Shown piece by piece: positions 8,524 through 17,139 of a DNA stretch of 37,769 bases. The DNA is from Gammaproteobacteria bacterium (lineage in GTDB: Bacteria > Pseudomonadota > Gammaproteobacteria > GCA-2400775): assembly GCA_013151045.1 (NCBI GenBank), contig JAADIY010000049.1, positions 1 to 37,769 on the forward strand. The letters run 5' to 3'. A program made the translations under genes and the position numbers. Position 1 is the stretch's first letter. Every line of letters starts with the position of its first letter. The notes beneath the pieces are model-generated. The model had not been told where the DNA came from. It did no database searches and saw only the letters and a program-made list of their open reading frames with translations.

Positions 8524-8539
8524 TGGCATACTAAATGCT
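8524..8539 (+). promoter_or_regulatory. Sigma-54 promoter of glnA
   Basis: TGGCATACTAAATGCT has the invariant GG (8525-8526) and GC (8537-8538) exactly 10 bases apart, as in TGGCAC-N5-TTGCA. The transcript would start near 8550, giving a leader of about 77 nt before the glnA ATG. Together with the upstream NtrC site this is the classic nitrogen-controlled arrangement. Confidence 0.75.
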
Positions 8540-8565
8540 TCGGTGAATTTACTTGCTTATTAGGC

Positions 8566-8593
8566 AATATTGGCTGCGCGAGCAGACAATATT
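8566..8593 (+). promoter_or_regulatory. Stem-loop with GNRA tetraloop in the glnA leader
   Basis: AATATTG (8566-8572) pairs with CAATATT (8587-8593). After one G/A mismatch, CTGC (8574-8577) pairs with GCAG (8582-8585), closing on a GCGA tetraloop. It lies inside the predicted leader and ends 33 nt before the glnA start. No T-run follows, so it is not an ordinary terminator. It could be an RNA regulatory or stability element, or a protein-binding palindrome in the DNA. Confidence 0.5.
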
Positions 8594-8626
8594 ACATTCT
8601 AAATAAATGTCCACTCTGGAGGAGAC

Positions 8627-10036
8627 ATGTCCGCAACTAAAGTGCAAAAGCTGATTAAAGACAGCAACGCCCAATTCGTCGACCTACGTTTCACTGACAC
8701 CATTGGTAAAGAACAGCATGTAACGATTCCTACCCATCAAGTCGATGCCGCCTTCTTTAAAGAAGGCAAAATGTTTGACGGCTCATCAATCGCCGGCTGG
8801 AAAGGCATTAATGAATCAGACATGATTTTGATGCCTGACACTAGCACTGGTGTAGTGGATCCATTTATGGATGAAATCACCGTTAATTTGCGTTGCGACA
8901 TTATCGAGCCAACAACAATGCAAGGCTACGAACGTGATCCTCGCTCTATCGCTAGCCGCGCTGAAGCCTATTTAAAATCAACTAAAATTGGTGACACCGC
9001 CTACTTTGGCCCTGAGAACGAATTCTTCATCTTTGACGATGTTCGCTGGGGCACGGATATGAGCGGCTCTTTCTATAAAGTAGGCTCAGAAGAAGCTTCT
9101 TGGTCTTCAGAAAAAGTTTTTGCTGACGGTAATATGGGGCATCGCCCTGGTGTTAAAGGTGGCTACTTCCCCGTTCCTCCGGTCGACTCTCTACAAGATA
9201 TTCGCTCTGCTATGTGTTTGTGCATGGAAGAGATGGGCCTTAAAACCGAAGTGCATCATCACGAAGTGGCAACTGCCGGTCAGTGCGAAATCGGCGCTGT
9301 ATTTAACACTTTAGTAAAAAAAGCTGACGAAGTTCAGCTCCTTAAATATGTCATCCATAACGTTGCTCATAGCTACGGTAAATCTGCGACCTTTATGCCT
9401 AAACCTTTGGTAGGTGATAACGGTAGTGGTATGCACGTTCACCAATCTATTGGTAAAGGCGGGAAAAACATCTTTAGTGGTAATAAATATGGCGGCCTGT
9501 CTGACAACGCCCTTTATTATATCGGCGGTTTAATCAAACATGCCCGTGCAATCAATGCTTTCGCTAATGCATCTACTAACAGTTATAAGCGTTTAGTACC
9601 TGGTTTTGAAGCACCCGTATTATTGGCTTACTCAGCTAAAAACCGCTCTGCTTCAATTCGTATCCCCTATGTTGCGAATCCGAAAGCACGCCGTATTGAA
9701 CTTCGTTTCCCTGATAACACCGCCAACCCATACCTTGCATTTTCAGCGATGTTGATGGCTGGCATTGATGGTATTAAAAACAAAATTCACCCTGGTGAAG
9801 CTGCTTCTAAAGACCTTTACGATCTACCACCAGAAGAAGAAGCTGAAATTCCAACCGTTTGTCATTCATTAGACCAAGCATTGGAAGCATTAGATAAAGA
9901 CCGCGCCTTCTTAACCGCTGGCGGCGTGTTTACTGATGATGCTATCGATAGCTACATTGACCTTAAGATGGAAGAAGTCACGCGCATGCGTATGACCACT
10001 CATCCTATTGAGTTTGATATGTACTACAGCTTATAG
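8627..10036 (+). CDS. glnA: Glutamine synthetase, type I
   Basis: 469 residues, the standard length of the dodecameric GSI-beta enzyme, which makes glutamine from glutamate, ammonia and [12 protein letters not shown] (about 50-58), the metal-site block GPENEFF (128-134), [10 protein letters not shown] (265-274) and NRSASIRIP (339-347) are intact. Tyr398 in [10 protein letters not shown] is the expected adenylylation site, so activity is probably controlled by GlnE. A strong ribosome site (GGAGGAG) precedes the ATG. Upstream are a sigma-54 promoter and an NtrC site; a terminator follows. It is transcribed alone, separate from ntrBC. Confidence 0.98.
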   Translation: MSATKVQKLIKDSNAQFVDLRFTDTIGKEQHVTIPTHQVDAAFFKEGKMFDGSSIAGWKGINESDMILMPDTSTGVVDPFMDEITVNLRCDIIEPTTMQGYERDPRSIASRAEAYLKSTKIGDTAYFGPENEFFIFDDVRWGTDMSGSFYKVGSEEASWSSEKVFADGNMGHRPGVKGGYFPVPPVDSLQDIRSAMCLCMEEMGLKTEVHHHEVATAGQCEIGAVFNTLVKKADEVQLLKYVIHNVAHSYGKSATFMPKPLVGDNGSGMHVHQSIGKGGKNIFSGNKYGGLSDNALYYIGGLIKHARAINAFANASTNSYKRLVPGFEAPVLLAYSAKNRSASIRIPYVANPKARRIELRFPDNTANPYLAFSAMLMAGIDGIKNKIHPGEAASKDLYDLPPEEEAEIPTVCHSLDQALEALDKDRAFLTAGGVFTDDAIDSYIDLKMEEVTRMRMTTHPIEFDMYYSL

Positions 10037-10052
10037 GCCTTCGGCTTATCAC

Positions 10053-10087
10053 AAAGCCCTGCTCATTCATTTGAGTGGGGCTTTTTT
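10053..10087 (+). terminator. Rho-independent terminator after glnA
   Basis: AAAGCCCTGCTCA pairs, with a small internal mismatch, with TGAGTGGGGCTTT, followed by a run of six T. It ends 50 bp past the glnA stop. Confidence 0.88.
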
Positions 10088-10171
10088 ATGCCTGTTAGAT
10101 TTGGCTAGCGGTTATAAAATGTTTAGAAAAAAGTGTGAAATCGAGCCTTGAGACTCTTACCACACTAGCGT

Positions 10172-10780
10172 ATGTTTAAGATCATGCGCCAATTACTATT
10201 AATCAGCTCATTATTTCTCAGCTCACTGTGCCTGGCTACTGGTACTATTTACCAAACTGTCGGGCCAGATGGCAGCATTGTATTTACTGATCAGCCGTCT
10301 AAAGGCGCAAAAGAGATTAAATTAAAGCCAATAACCACCTATAACGCGAAAGAAGCTAGTGGTGCGAATAAAAAAGCTGACCTAGGTTTATCGAATGACC
10401 CCGATCCTGATAAGAGCACTCATTACAAAACCTTTACCATCACTGGCCCTGCCGACGATACAACACTACAAACTGGCGTTGCCGGCAACACAACGATTCA
10501 ATCTAAAATAGACCCGCCATTACGCATTAAAAACGGCCATCGCTTATCAGCGCTTGTCGATGGCACCCAACTCGATTACTCGACTTCTACAAGCAGTATT
10601 GGCCTGAGAAACTTAGAGCGCGGCGCTCACAGCATTCGCACGGTAATCGTAAATGAGCGCGGCGATATCGTTCAGCTATCGAGCAATAGTGTCACCATTC
10701 ATGTTAAACGCGCATCTGTTTTCGCGCCATCCAATCCTCGTAACCCCAATACAAACCGACCGCCAGTCACGGCCCCATAG
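10172..10780 (+). CDS. DUF4124 domain-containing exported protein
   Basis: 202 residues. An N-terminal signal peptide (hydrophobic stretch LLLISSLFLSSLCLA, cleavage likely near residue 23) sends it to the periplasm. Residues about 24-60 form a DUF4124 domain (IYQTVGPDGSIVFTDQPSKGAKEI). The middle and C-terminal parts are beta-rich, with a region resembling a small Ig-like fold (about 95-180), then a Pro/Asn-rich tail. Neither of two close starts, 10172 and 10184, has a clear ribosome site. DUF4124 proteins commonly lie next to ntrB in this class, but their role is unknown. Confidence 0.8.
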   Translation: MFKIMRQLLLISSLFLSSLCLATGTIYQTVGPDGSIVFTDQPSKGAKEIKLKPITTYNAKEASGANKKADLGLSNDPDPDKSTHYKTFTITGPADDTTLQTGVAGNTTIQSKIDPPLRIKNGHRLSALVDGTQLDYSTSTSSIGLRNLERGAHSIRTVIVNERGDIVQLSSNSVTIHVKRASVFAPSNPRNPNTNRPPVTAP

Positions 10781-10787
10781 CTCCGAC

Positions 10788-10807
10788 TACGCACTAATTT
10801 GTGCGTA
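10788..10807. repeat. Small inverted repeat after the DUF4124 gene
   Basis: TACGCAC-TAATTT-GTGCGTA, 7-bp arms, 8 bp past the stop codon. No T-run follows. It could be a weak terminator; GCAC-N6-GTGC also resembles an NtrC half-site pair one base short. Confidence 0.35.
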
Positions 10808-10829
10808 ATGATTCCCTTGCATCTCAACA

Positions 10830-10846
10830 TGCACTATTATAGTGCA
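10830..10846. promoter_or_regulatory. NtrC operator upstream of ntrBC
   Basis: TGCACTATTATAGTGCA is a perfect palindrome with NtrC spacing and core (TGCAC-N7-GTGCA). It lies about 90 bp before ntrB and overlaps possible -10 hexamers (TATTAT, TATAGT). Such a placement usually means autorepression by NtrC, as at enteric glnLp. Confidence 0.75.
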
Positions 10847-10936
10847 TGCAGTGTGCGTTCCTCAAAAATACCCACTTAAATTTATGCTTTCTTTGGTTAA
10901 CATAAATCCCCACAAACCATTGATTTTTAACTATTT

Positions 10937-12106
10937 ATGCAAAATACAAAACCTTCCAATCCAAATGCTTTGCCTTCGAAAACCGATAAAGCAAGTTGGC
11001 TACCAAATTGCACTAACAATGATATGCCGCGCTCTGAAACTTCACTCAATCTACTTTGGCCGATTCTTGACAATCTAAGCACAGCGGTGCTGGCCTTCGA
11101 TAAAGATCTGAGACTGTTATTCATTAACCCTGCTGGCGAAAACCTACTTGCCATAAGCCGCAAACAAGCGGAGGGCATGCTGCTTAGCAGCCTAATGCCT
11201 CGCGCCCACGAACTAACAGAAAAGCTAAGTAACGCATTAGCACAGGGCAATATGTTCACTGAATACCAAACGACATTACCCGTTAACGGAACGCGCGATA
11301 TTACTGTCGACTATACCGTTACGCCGTTTGGTGAAAATTCGGATACAGAATCTTTGCTTCTCGAACTCGACGATATTGATCGGCATGCGCAAATTACTCG
11401 CGAAGAATACCGTCTCTCACAATACGAAATCTCACGCGAAGTCGTCCGCGGACTTGCCCATGAAATTAAAAACCCGCTCGGCGGTCTACGCGGTGCGGCA
11501 CAGCTGTTAGAAAGCGAATTAGCCGACCCTTCTTTAAAAGAATACACAGACGTCATTATCAGCGAAGCCGATAGGCTACAGAACTTGCTTAACCGCATGC
11601 TGGGACCAAATACGCTGCCGCATAAAGAAGAAATCAATATTCACCAAGCACTAGAACATGTACGAACATTGGTACTTGCCGAAGCTGAAGATACATTAAT
11701 TATTGAACGTGACTACGATCCTAGTATTCCAGACCTCCATGCTGATGCAGATCAGATGGTACAAATTATTCTCAATATCACACGCAATGCCGCTCAAGCC
11801 TTAAACGACAATGGAACAATTACTTTTTGCACACGCACTGAGCGTTACGTCACTATCGGTGGCAAACGCCATAAACTGGCCCTGCGACTTGAAATACGTG
11901 ACAACGGCCCTGGCATACCTGCCGACATGATTGAAAAAATCTTTTACCCCATGGTCAGCCTAAGCCCCAGCGGTAGCGGCTTAGGCCTGGCCATTGCACA
12001 ATCGCTACTGCATCAACACGGTGGCACCATTGAGTGTACTAGCGAACCGCAAAACACTATTTTCAGTATCAACTTACCCCTGGGGACCAGGTATGAGCAT
12101 GAATAA
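10937..12106 (+). CDS. ntrB: Nitrogen regulation sensor kinase NtrB
   Basis: 389 residues, cytoplasmic, no membrane segments. A PAS domain (about 38-150) precedes the dimerisation/phosphoacceptor helix with LAHEIKNPLGG (His175) and an HATPase domain with the N box (ITRNAAQAL) and G boxes (DNGPGIP, GSGLGLAI). It phosphorylates or dephosphorylates NtrC in response to PII. An alternative start at residue 30 would remove a poorly conserved leader; neither start has a good ribosome site. It overlaps ntrC by 14 bp. Also called glnL. Confidence 0.95.
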   Translation: MQNTKPSNPNALPSKTDKASWLPNCTNNDMPRSETSLNLLWPILDNLSTAVLAFDKDLRLLFINPAGENLLAISRKQAEGMLLSSLMPRAHELTEKLSNALAQGNMFTEYQTTLPVNGTRDITVDYTVTPFGENSDTESLLLELDDIDRHAQITREEYRLSQYEISREVVRGLAHEIKNPLGGLRGAAQLLESELADPSLKEYTDVIISEADRLQNLLNRMLGPNTLPHKEEINIHQALEHVRTLVLAEAEDTLIIERDYDPSIPDLHADADQMVQIILNITRNAAQALNDNGTITFCTRTERYVTIGGKRHKLALRLEIRDNGPGIPADMIEKIFYPMVSLSPSGSGLGLAIAQSLLHQHGGTIECTSEPQNTIFSINLPLGTRYEHE

Positions 12107-13499
12107 TATTTGGGTCATCGACGATGATAGATCAATACGATGGGTTCTCGACAAAGCCTTAACACGAGCGAAAATGGACGTCACAACCTTCGAAAATGCA
12201 GCAGGTGTCATGGACAAGCTCGCCATGCAAACACCCGATGCCATTTTAGCGGATATTCGCATGCCTGGCATGAGTGGGCTCGAACTATTAGACAATATAC
12301 ATGCTAATTATCCTGAGCTTCCGGTGATTATTATGACTGCTCACTCTGACTTAGATAGCGCAGTCTCGGCTTATAGTGGCGGCGCCTTTGAATATTTACC
12401 CAAACCCTTTGATGTCGACGACGCCATAGAACTTGTTCAGCATGCCGTTGATCAGCGTGGCACCAAACCCAGAAAAACTAAAGCAGAGCCCGAACACCCA
12501 AGCGAAATTATTGGTGAAGCGCCAGCCATGCAAGAAGTCTTTCGCGCAATTGGTCGCTTATCACGTTCAAATGTTTCAGTCTTAATTAATGGCGAAACCG
12601 GCACCGGTAAAGAACTCGTTGCTGCTGCATTGCATCGCCATAGCCCCCGCGCTAGTAGAGAGTTCATAGCTTTAAACATGGCTGCCATACCACGCGACTT
12701 ATTGGAGTCTGAATTATTTGGTCACGAGCGCGGCGCATTTACCGGCGCCAATACGCAACGTAAGGGACGCTTTGAGCAAGCAGATGGCGGTACATTATTT
12801 CTTGATGAAATTGGTGATATGCCTAGCGAATTGCAAACACGTTTATTACGTGTGCTCGCTGACGGTGTATTTTATCGTGTCGGCGGTCACACACCCATCA
12901 AAGTAGACGTTCGGATTATTGCTGCAACACACCAAAATCTAGAAAACCTAGTCAATGAAGGTCGTTTTCGTGAAGACCTCTTTCATCGCCTAAACGTCAT
13001 ACGTATACATATTCCATCATTACGCGAACGCTGCGAAGACATTCCATTATTACTCACACATTTTCTTAAAAGTGCCGCGCGCGAATTAGAAGTCGATAGA
13101 AAGGTACTAGGAAAAGAGGCATTAGAACTATTATCTCGCCTCGACTGGCGCGGCAACGTCAGACAACTTGAAAATACCTGCCGCTGGCTAACCGTGATGA
13201 CACCAGGACAAAGCATCCGAGTCGAAGACTTACCACCCGAACTTAAAAAAGAAACTGAGCTTGATTCCTTAGTTGAAAACCAACAAGACTGGCAGCAAAT
13301 ATTACGCCGCTGGGCAGAGAACAAACTGTCACAAGGTAACGAGAAAATTCTTGAAGAAGCCATCCCAGAATTTGAACGTATTATGATTGAGACGGCACTG
13401 CAACATTCAGGCGGCAAAAGACAAGTCGCTTCTCATCTTTTGGGCTGGGGGCGGAATACGCTAACGCGAAAAATAAAAGAGCTTAACTTATCTGTTTAA
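12093..13499 (+). CDS. ntrC: Nitrogen regulation response regulator NtrC
   Basis: 468 residues. Receiver domain with phosphoacceptor Asp54 (ILADIRMPG) and Lys104; sigma-54 AAA+ domain with Walker A GETGTGKE (167-174), the sigma-54 contact loop GAFTGA (214-219) and Walker B LFLDEIGD (235-242); C-terminal Fis-type helix-turn-helix ([21 protein letters not shown]). The start at 12093 was chosen because GGGG lies 7 nt upstream; a further in-frame ATG follows two codons later. Its likely targets here are glnA and its own operon. Also called glnG. Confidence 0.97.
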   Translation: MSMNNIWVIDDDRSIRWVLDKALTRAKMDVTTFENAAGVMDKLAMQTPDAILADIRMPGMSGLELLDNIHANYPELPVIIMTAHSDLDSAVSAYSGGAFEYLPKPFDVDDAIELVQHAVDQRGTKPRKTKAEPEHPSEIIGEAPAMQEVFRAIGRLSRSNVSVLINGETGTGKELVAAALHRHSPRASREFIALNMAAIPRDLLESELFGHERGAFTGANTQRKGRFEQADGGTLFLDEIGDMPSELQTRLLRVLADGVFYRVGGHTPIKVDVRIIAATHQNLENLVNEGRFREDLFHRLNVIRIHIPSLRERCEDIPLLLTHFLKSAARELEVDRKVLGKEALELLSRLDWRGNVRQLENTCRWLTVMTPGQSIRVEDLPPELKKETELDSLVENQQDWQQILRRWAENKLSQGNEKILEEAIPEFERIMIETALQHSGGKRQVASHLLGWGRNTLTRKIKELNLSV

Positions 13500-13540
13500 G
13501 CATCGTGCCTTTTCAGTCATGCCAGTGCTGCTTTTCGACA

Positions 13541-13575
13541 CATCAAGGAACCTCGCAACAAACAGTTCCTTGATG
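13541..13575. repeat. Inverted repeat between convergent ntrC and NTF2-like gene
   Basis: CATCAAGGAAC (13541-13551) and GTTCCTTGATG (13565-13575) form an 11-bp perfect stem around a 13-nt loop. Neither strand has a T-run, so it is at best an imperfect two-way terminator. It contains the last codons of the minus-strand gene. Confidence 0.5.
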
Positions 13576-13932
13576 ATACAAACTCTTCCATTGCGTATTA
13601 ATTTTGCGCCAAATAGCAGAGTGACGTGTTGTCCGTGAATTTTCGATTTGAATATAACTCAACAAATAACATTCAGAGGCAATTTCCAAACAATTAAAAC
13701 TGCCCATAGCCACTTTGGTAGATTCTTGACTGCGCACCTCTAGACAATCCAAAACAAAGGCCTTGTCATAAGCGCGGCCGGAGGCCCCTACCTCCCAAAA
13801 TACTTCATCCATCAAAGATTCAAAATCGACTCTTGTCTTATTAGCATCTGGATAATGAAACTGTTTTTCTAATTGTTTTAATTCTTCTAGCACACCAAAC
13901 AACTTCGGATCTGTCTTGGTCTCTGAATCCAT
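13543..13932 (-). CDS. NTF2-like protein, DUF4440 family
   Basis: 129 residues. The pattern fits small cone-shaped NTF2-like proteins of the DUF4440 type: LEKQFHYPDANKTRVDFESL, FWEVGASGRAYDK, a central beta stretch, RHSAIWRKI and the closing WKSLYHQGT. No signal peptide. Members bind small ligands or act as single-domain enzymes; no substrate can be deduced. It converges on ntrC and lies 44 bp downstream of ppnP. Confidence 0.7.
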   Translation of the reverse strand: MDSETKTDPKLFGVLEELKQLEKQFHYPDANKTRVDFESLMDEVFWEVGASGRAYDKAFVLDCLEVRSQESTKVAMGSFNCLEIASECYLLSYIQIENSRTTRHSAIWRKINTQWKSLYHQGTVCCEVP

Positions 13933-13976
13933 CAGCGTGCCCCTTAGTTATTTGATAACGTGTGTAGAAAATGGTT

Positions 13977-14285
13977 TTACGAAAGATAAGAACAGCAATA
14001 ATCTGTAATGGTTTTCACATTGACCTTAAACTTCGATGACGCTGGCACCTCAAATTCTTCTCCGCCATTAATCACTACCCATTCGGCCGACCCTGGCAGC
14101 AATATTTCAAGCTCGCCAGAGAGTATTTCCATTAACTCTCTAGCTTCTGTACCAAATTCATACTCACCTGGCATCATGATTCCTAAAGTCTTTTTTTCAC
14201 CCTCCGCAAAAATTACGGTTCGGCTAGTCACCTGACCGTCAAAATAGATATTGGCTTTTTTTACTACTGATACATCTTTAAACAT
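13977..14285 (-). CDS. ppnP: Pyrimidine/purine nucleoside phosphorylase
   Basis: 102 residues from the ATG at 14285, preceded by AAGGGATC; an upstream start would run into the preceding gene. It is a small one-domain cupin of the PpnP (YaiE/DUF1255) family, which splits nucleosides with phosphate. Typical blocks are [42 protein letters not shown] and [13 protein letters not shown]. The C-terminus (DYCCSYL) is normal for the family. Confidence 0.9.
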   Translation of the reverse strand: MFKDVSVVKKANIYFDGQVTSRTVIFAEGEKKTLGIMMPGEYEFGTEARELMEILSGELEILLPGSAEWVVINGGEEFEVPASSKFKVNVKTITDYCCSYLS

Positions 14286-14302
14286 TAAAAGATCCCTTAT
14301 TA

Positions 14303-14605
14303 TTAATTTGAATACCAAATGCTATTAGTGAGCTGGCAATCTATTGTATCGAGAATAATATGAATACATAAACCAATACCAATAATTCGCGTCTTTAGCG
14401 GAACCAGTAAAAGAGCATAAAAAATTATCGGGAATAATGTATGCAAAGGATGGTATCCAATACTACAACGACCGGGGTCATAGATAGGGTCAGCCAATAA
14501 ATGATCTAAATCAATGGCCATACCTGTCATCAATAACAAATACGTCACACCCCAAGTTTTGCGATAAAACACTGCAACGACCATGAGCGGTATAGCAACA
14601 TGCAA
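14303..14605 (-). CDS. DUF6122 family small membrane protein (5' end uncertain)
   Basis: About 100 residues with three or four membrane helices. The conserved centre is [17 protein letters not shown], then [11 protein letters not shown] and HIILDTIDC; its Asp/His-rich motifs recall membrane hydrolases such as the YdjM/LexA-regulated metal-dependent group, but function is unknown. The only standard in-frame start is a TTG at 14605 with no ribosome site. The frame stays open upstream and reads family-like residues (ILHIALH) before it, up to a TGA at 14645. An ATG at 14634 is one base out of frame. The true start may be ATT near 14620, or a one-base indel has broken the start. Confidence 0.65.
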   Translation of the reverse strand: MHVAIPLMVVAVFYRKTWGVTYLLLMTGMAIDLDHLLADPIYDPGRCSIGYHPLHTLFPIIFYALLLVPLKTRIIGIGLCIHIILDTIDCQLTNSIWYSN

Positions 14606-14650
14606 GGCTATATGTAAAATAATATATCTCTCATGGAAATTGTTTCATTT

Positions 14651-15481
14651 TTATACTATAGCCAAACGCAATTCTTCTGGTAGCGTATAAGACTTCTCTC
14701 CATTATCTACCGGTGATAAAAAAGATAACGAACACGAAGACAACCGAAGGTCAACACCCGTTGCGTCGTCCTGAATACCATACAGACGATCACCTACGAT
14801 TGGGTAGCCTGCTTCGGATAAGTGTCGACGAATTTGATGTTTTCGGCCTGTTTCTATTGAAATCTCAACAAACGAATATTTTTTATCTGCCAAATAATTT
14901 ATTTTTTTGCAATGACTCACTGCTGACTTACCTTCTATTAGGTTATCAAAAGTTTTTACTTCAGGAAAATCACCATGCACTAAAGCCTGGTAGCACTTAG
15001 TCAACTTTCTTTGCTCAAACAACCTTGAAAAATAAGCCGCTATTTTTTTCTTATGAGCAATAATCATCAAGCCTGTCGCGGCACGATCTAAACGATGAAC
15101 GATAAATGCCGGGCGCTGAGGAAGATGGTTTTGCTCAACCCAACGATTAATCGTGCAATGGTCGCCCCATTTTGAGCCTTGGCATAACATGCCGTAAGGT
15201 TTAACCCATATGCTGTAAACACCTTCATCGGCAACTAGCGTGGCACTATCAGGTCGTTTAGCTAAAATTTCGTCATTATAGTAGAGATGCAAACTGTCGC
15301 CATCTTTAAGTGTCTTGTCTACACGTCGAATACGTTGTGTCGTTTGCGCGCGAGTCAACCAAACAGCGCCCTGGGTCAGCGTTCGCTTAATCACTTGCTT
15401 ACTTAAGCCAGTAGCGTCTTGCAGGAGACCTATAACAGTCGCATCATCGCTATTGACTTCAATATGCCGCTCAAACTTCAT
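14651..15481 (-). CDS. RluA-family RNA pseudouridine synthase
   Basis: 276 residues. An N-terminal S4-like RNA-binding segment (about 1-70) precedes the catalytic domain with FIVHRLDRAATGLMI, whose aspartate is the nucleophile, and later ETGRKHQIRRHL and GDRLYG. It converts uridine to pseudouridine in rRNA or tRNA. The class is certain, but the target position cannot be told from sequence alone, so no symbol is given. The next gene downstream, DUF6122, starts within 50 bp. Confidence 0.88.
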   Translation of the reverse strand: MKFERHIEVNSDDATVIGLLQDATGLSKQVIKRTLTQGAVWLTRAQTTQRIRRVDKTLKDGDSLHLYYNDEILAKRPDSATLVADEGVYSIWVKPYGMLCQGSKWGDHCTINRWVEQNHLPQRPAFIVHRLDRAATGLMIIAHKKKIAAYFSRLFEQRKLTKCYQALVHGDFPEVKTFDNLIEGKSAVSHCKKINYLADKKYSFVEISIETGRKHQIRRHLSEAGYPIVGDRLYGIQDDATGVDLRLSSCSLSFLSPVDNGEKSYTLPEELRLAIV

Positions 15482-15569
15482 CGATATCGCAATACTGGTT
15501 CAGCAATTAAAGCGAAATGCAAATAAACCAAAACCGTATTTAAATAAATAATAATATAGATCGATACAG

Positions 15570-15920
15570 CTAAGACACTGCTTTATCTTGCACGCGCCCA
15601 ACCAGATAGGAACCCACAATACCTACTAACCAAGCAACGATCAAAGTAGCTGTGGCAATATTGAGCGCCTGCACATCCGATTCTGCAGCCTGCTTTAATA
15701 CCAGCTCAGTAATAATTGTAATATCTGGTGGGACCTCGCCACGTTGAGCCTGATCAACGATCTCTAATGCCTTCTCAACAACGTTTGAAACTAAAACATA
15801 AAGCGCAGTCACTCCAGCAATAATCAGCACTAGCCCAAAGATATATTTCTTTAAGAATAAATGCCCAGCACCTGGAAACAACAGCGCAGACAACAAAACA
15901 GCTTTCGTAGTTTTTTTCAT
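15570..15920 (-). CDS. Small membrane protein of unknown function
   Basis: 116 residues. The first 40 contain a membrane segment with the motif LLFPGAGHLFLKK, as in small membrane proteins with a PGxGxxYL hairpin (TM2-like). A second segment follows (about 30-50), then a short soluble loop, and a third segment at the end (ATATLIVAWLVGIVGSYLVG). It starts 82 bp after the M48 protease stop on the same strand and may belong to that transcript. No function can be assigned. Confidence 0.7.
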   Translation of the reverse strand: MKKTTKAVLLSALLFPGAGHLFLKKYIFGLVLIIAGVTALYVLVSNVVEKALEIVDQAQRGEVPPDITIITELVLKQAAESDVQALNIATATLIVAWLVGIVGSYLVGRVQDKAVS

Positions 15921-16002
15921 CTATCTCTATTGCGATAAAATATCGCTACTCAGATTATTCTACTCAACATACCTGCTCACCGTTGTTACAATCAAGTACT
16001 CT

Positions 16003-17139
16003 CTACCTAGAAATCTGGCGACTAAATTTCTCGGAATATTTCTTAGCTAACTCAATTCTCTCTTGAGACAGTGGATGAGAGGAAAAGTACTTGAACTGCT
16101 CCTCTGCATCAGCCTTGTCTTTCATCACCTCTTCATTCGAAGTGTTCTTTTTGCTACTCGACTCATGGTCTGGTTCGTTGCCATCATCTACTTTATCTTC
16201 GACAAGCGAATACTTGATCATCTTATCCATAATAGTACTGAAATATATAGGATCAATCCCTGCGTTAATCATATGTTCAAAGGCATAAACGTCAGACTCG
16301 GTTTCATTCTCACGCGAATAATGGCTTTCTAGCAGGAAAATGGGTATCGCTGCAGCTAAGCTATTTATCGCAGTGATATCACCTGACGCCAAAACAAGGG
16401 CAAAGGTGACAAAAGATGAATGCAATACACGCTGTAAGCCATGTCGATGCACTACATGACCGATCTCATGAAGCAATACGGAATCAATCTCTTCTTGGCT
16501 ATCGGCCAATTGTACTAATCTATCTGTAATAATGATATCACCCGACGGTAAAGCAAACGCATTGGGGATTTTTGGCATATCTCTAAAATGAAGTTCATAC
16601 TCAAAGCCTTCATTTTGCAGCGTGAGTAATTTTTCTTTAAAATGCTCTCGAATAGCATTTTGTTTATCAGGGTCAAGCTTACTTTCTTCCAAAATACTCT
16701 TATCAAGCAATGCTAAAGTCTGATCCGATATTGCCGCAGTGACAGCAACAGGCATTGAATAGGCTATTTTTTTGCTTGCATAGGGCATCCCCCAGTACAC
16801 CGTTGAAAACCCTACTGCTAAAGTCGCGACTAAAGCAATCGCCACCCACTGCCAACAAGATTCAAAAATGTGCAACATGCCAACATGGCGCGACTTATGA
16901 CCTGACGAGCTTAGCAAGCTATCAACCGCGTCATTCTCCGCCGTTTCAAATAGCGACCGATCTGGAAAAGTGATTTTACGCGGAATATTACCAACACGCT
17001 GACTGATCTCAAGCTCACTAATGCTACCCGAGACCGGCTCGCTTTCGCTTGATGTTAAGCGAAAGCTTTGCTCATCAGAAAATAGCTCGGCCTCCTTTCG
17101 GGCCGAACTGTTTTCCGTGTACAACCAGCCTTTGATCAA
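16003..17139 (-). CDS. Membrane-anchored M48 family metalloprotease
   Basis: 378 residues. An N-terminal soluble part of about 90 residues, a membrane helix at about 98-118, then a peptidase domain with zinc motif HEIGH (224-228) and likely third ligand Glu279 in ENETESD. After the catalytic core a low-complexity acidic/Ser/Lys insert (about 313-348) precedes the conserved FSSHPLSQERIE. Its ATG overlaps the yjgN stop by 4 bp, so the pair is translationally coupled. It is related in the catalytic region to BepA and HtpX-like proteases, but the yjgN linkage sets it apart; the substrate is unknown. Confidence 0.85.
   Translation of the reverse strand: MIKGWLYTENSSARKEAELFSDEQSFRLTSSESEPVSGSISELEISQRVGNIPRKITFPDRSLFETAENDAVDSLLSSSGHKSRHVGMLHIFESCWQWVAIALVATLAVGFSTVYWGMPYASKKIAYSMPVAVTAAISDQTLALLDKSILEESKLDPDKQNAIREHFKEKLLTLQNEGFEYELHFRDMPKIPNAFALPSGDIIITDRLVQLADSQEEIDSVLLHEIGHVVHRHGLQRVLHSSFVTFALVLASGDITAINSLAAAIPIFLLESHYSRENETESDVYAFEHMINAGIDPIYFSTIMDKMIKYSLVEDKVDDGNEPDHESSSKKNTSNEEVMKDKADAEEQFKYFSSHPLSQERIELAKKYSEKFSRQISR

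Noticed and set aside
11994-12092. 33-residue N-terminal extension of NtrC
   Set aside because: It lies in another frame of ntrB and precedes the normal receiver start; the ATG at 12093 has a ribosome site.
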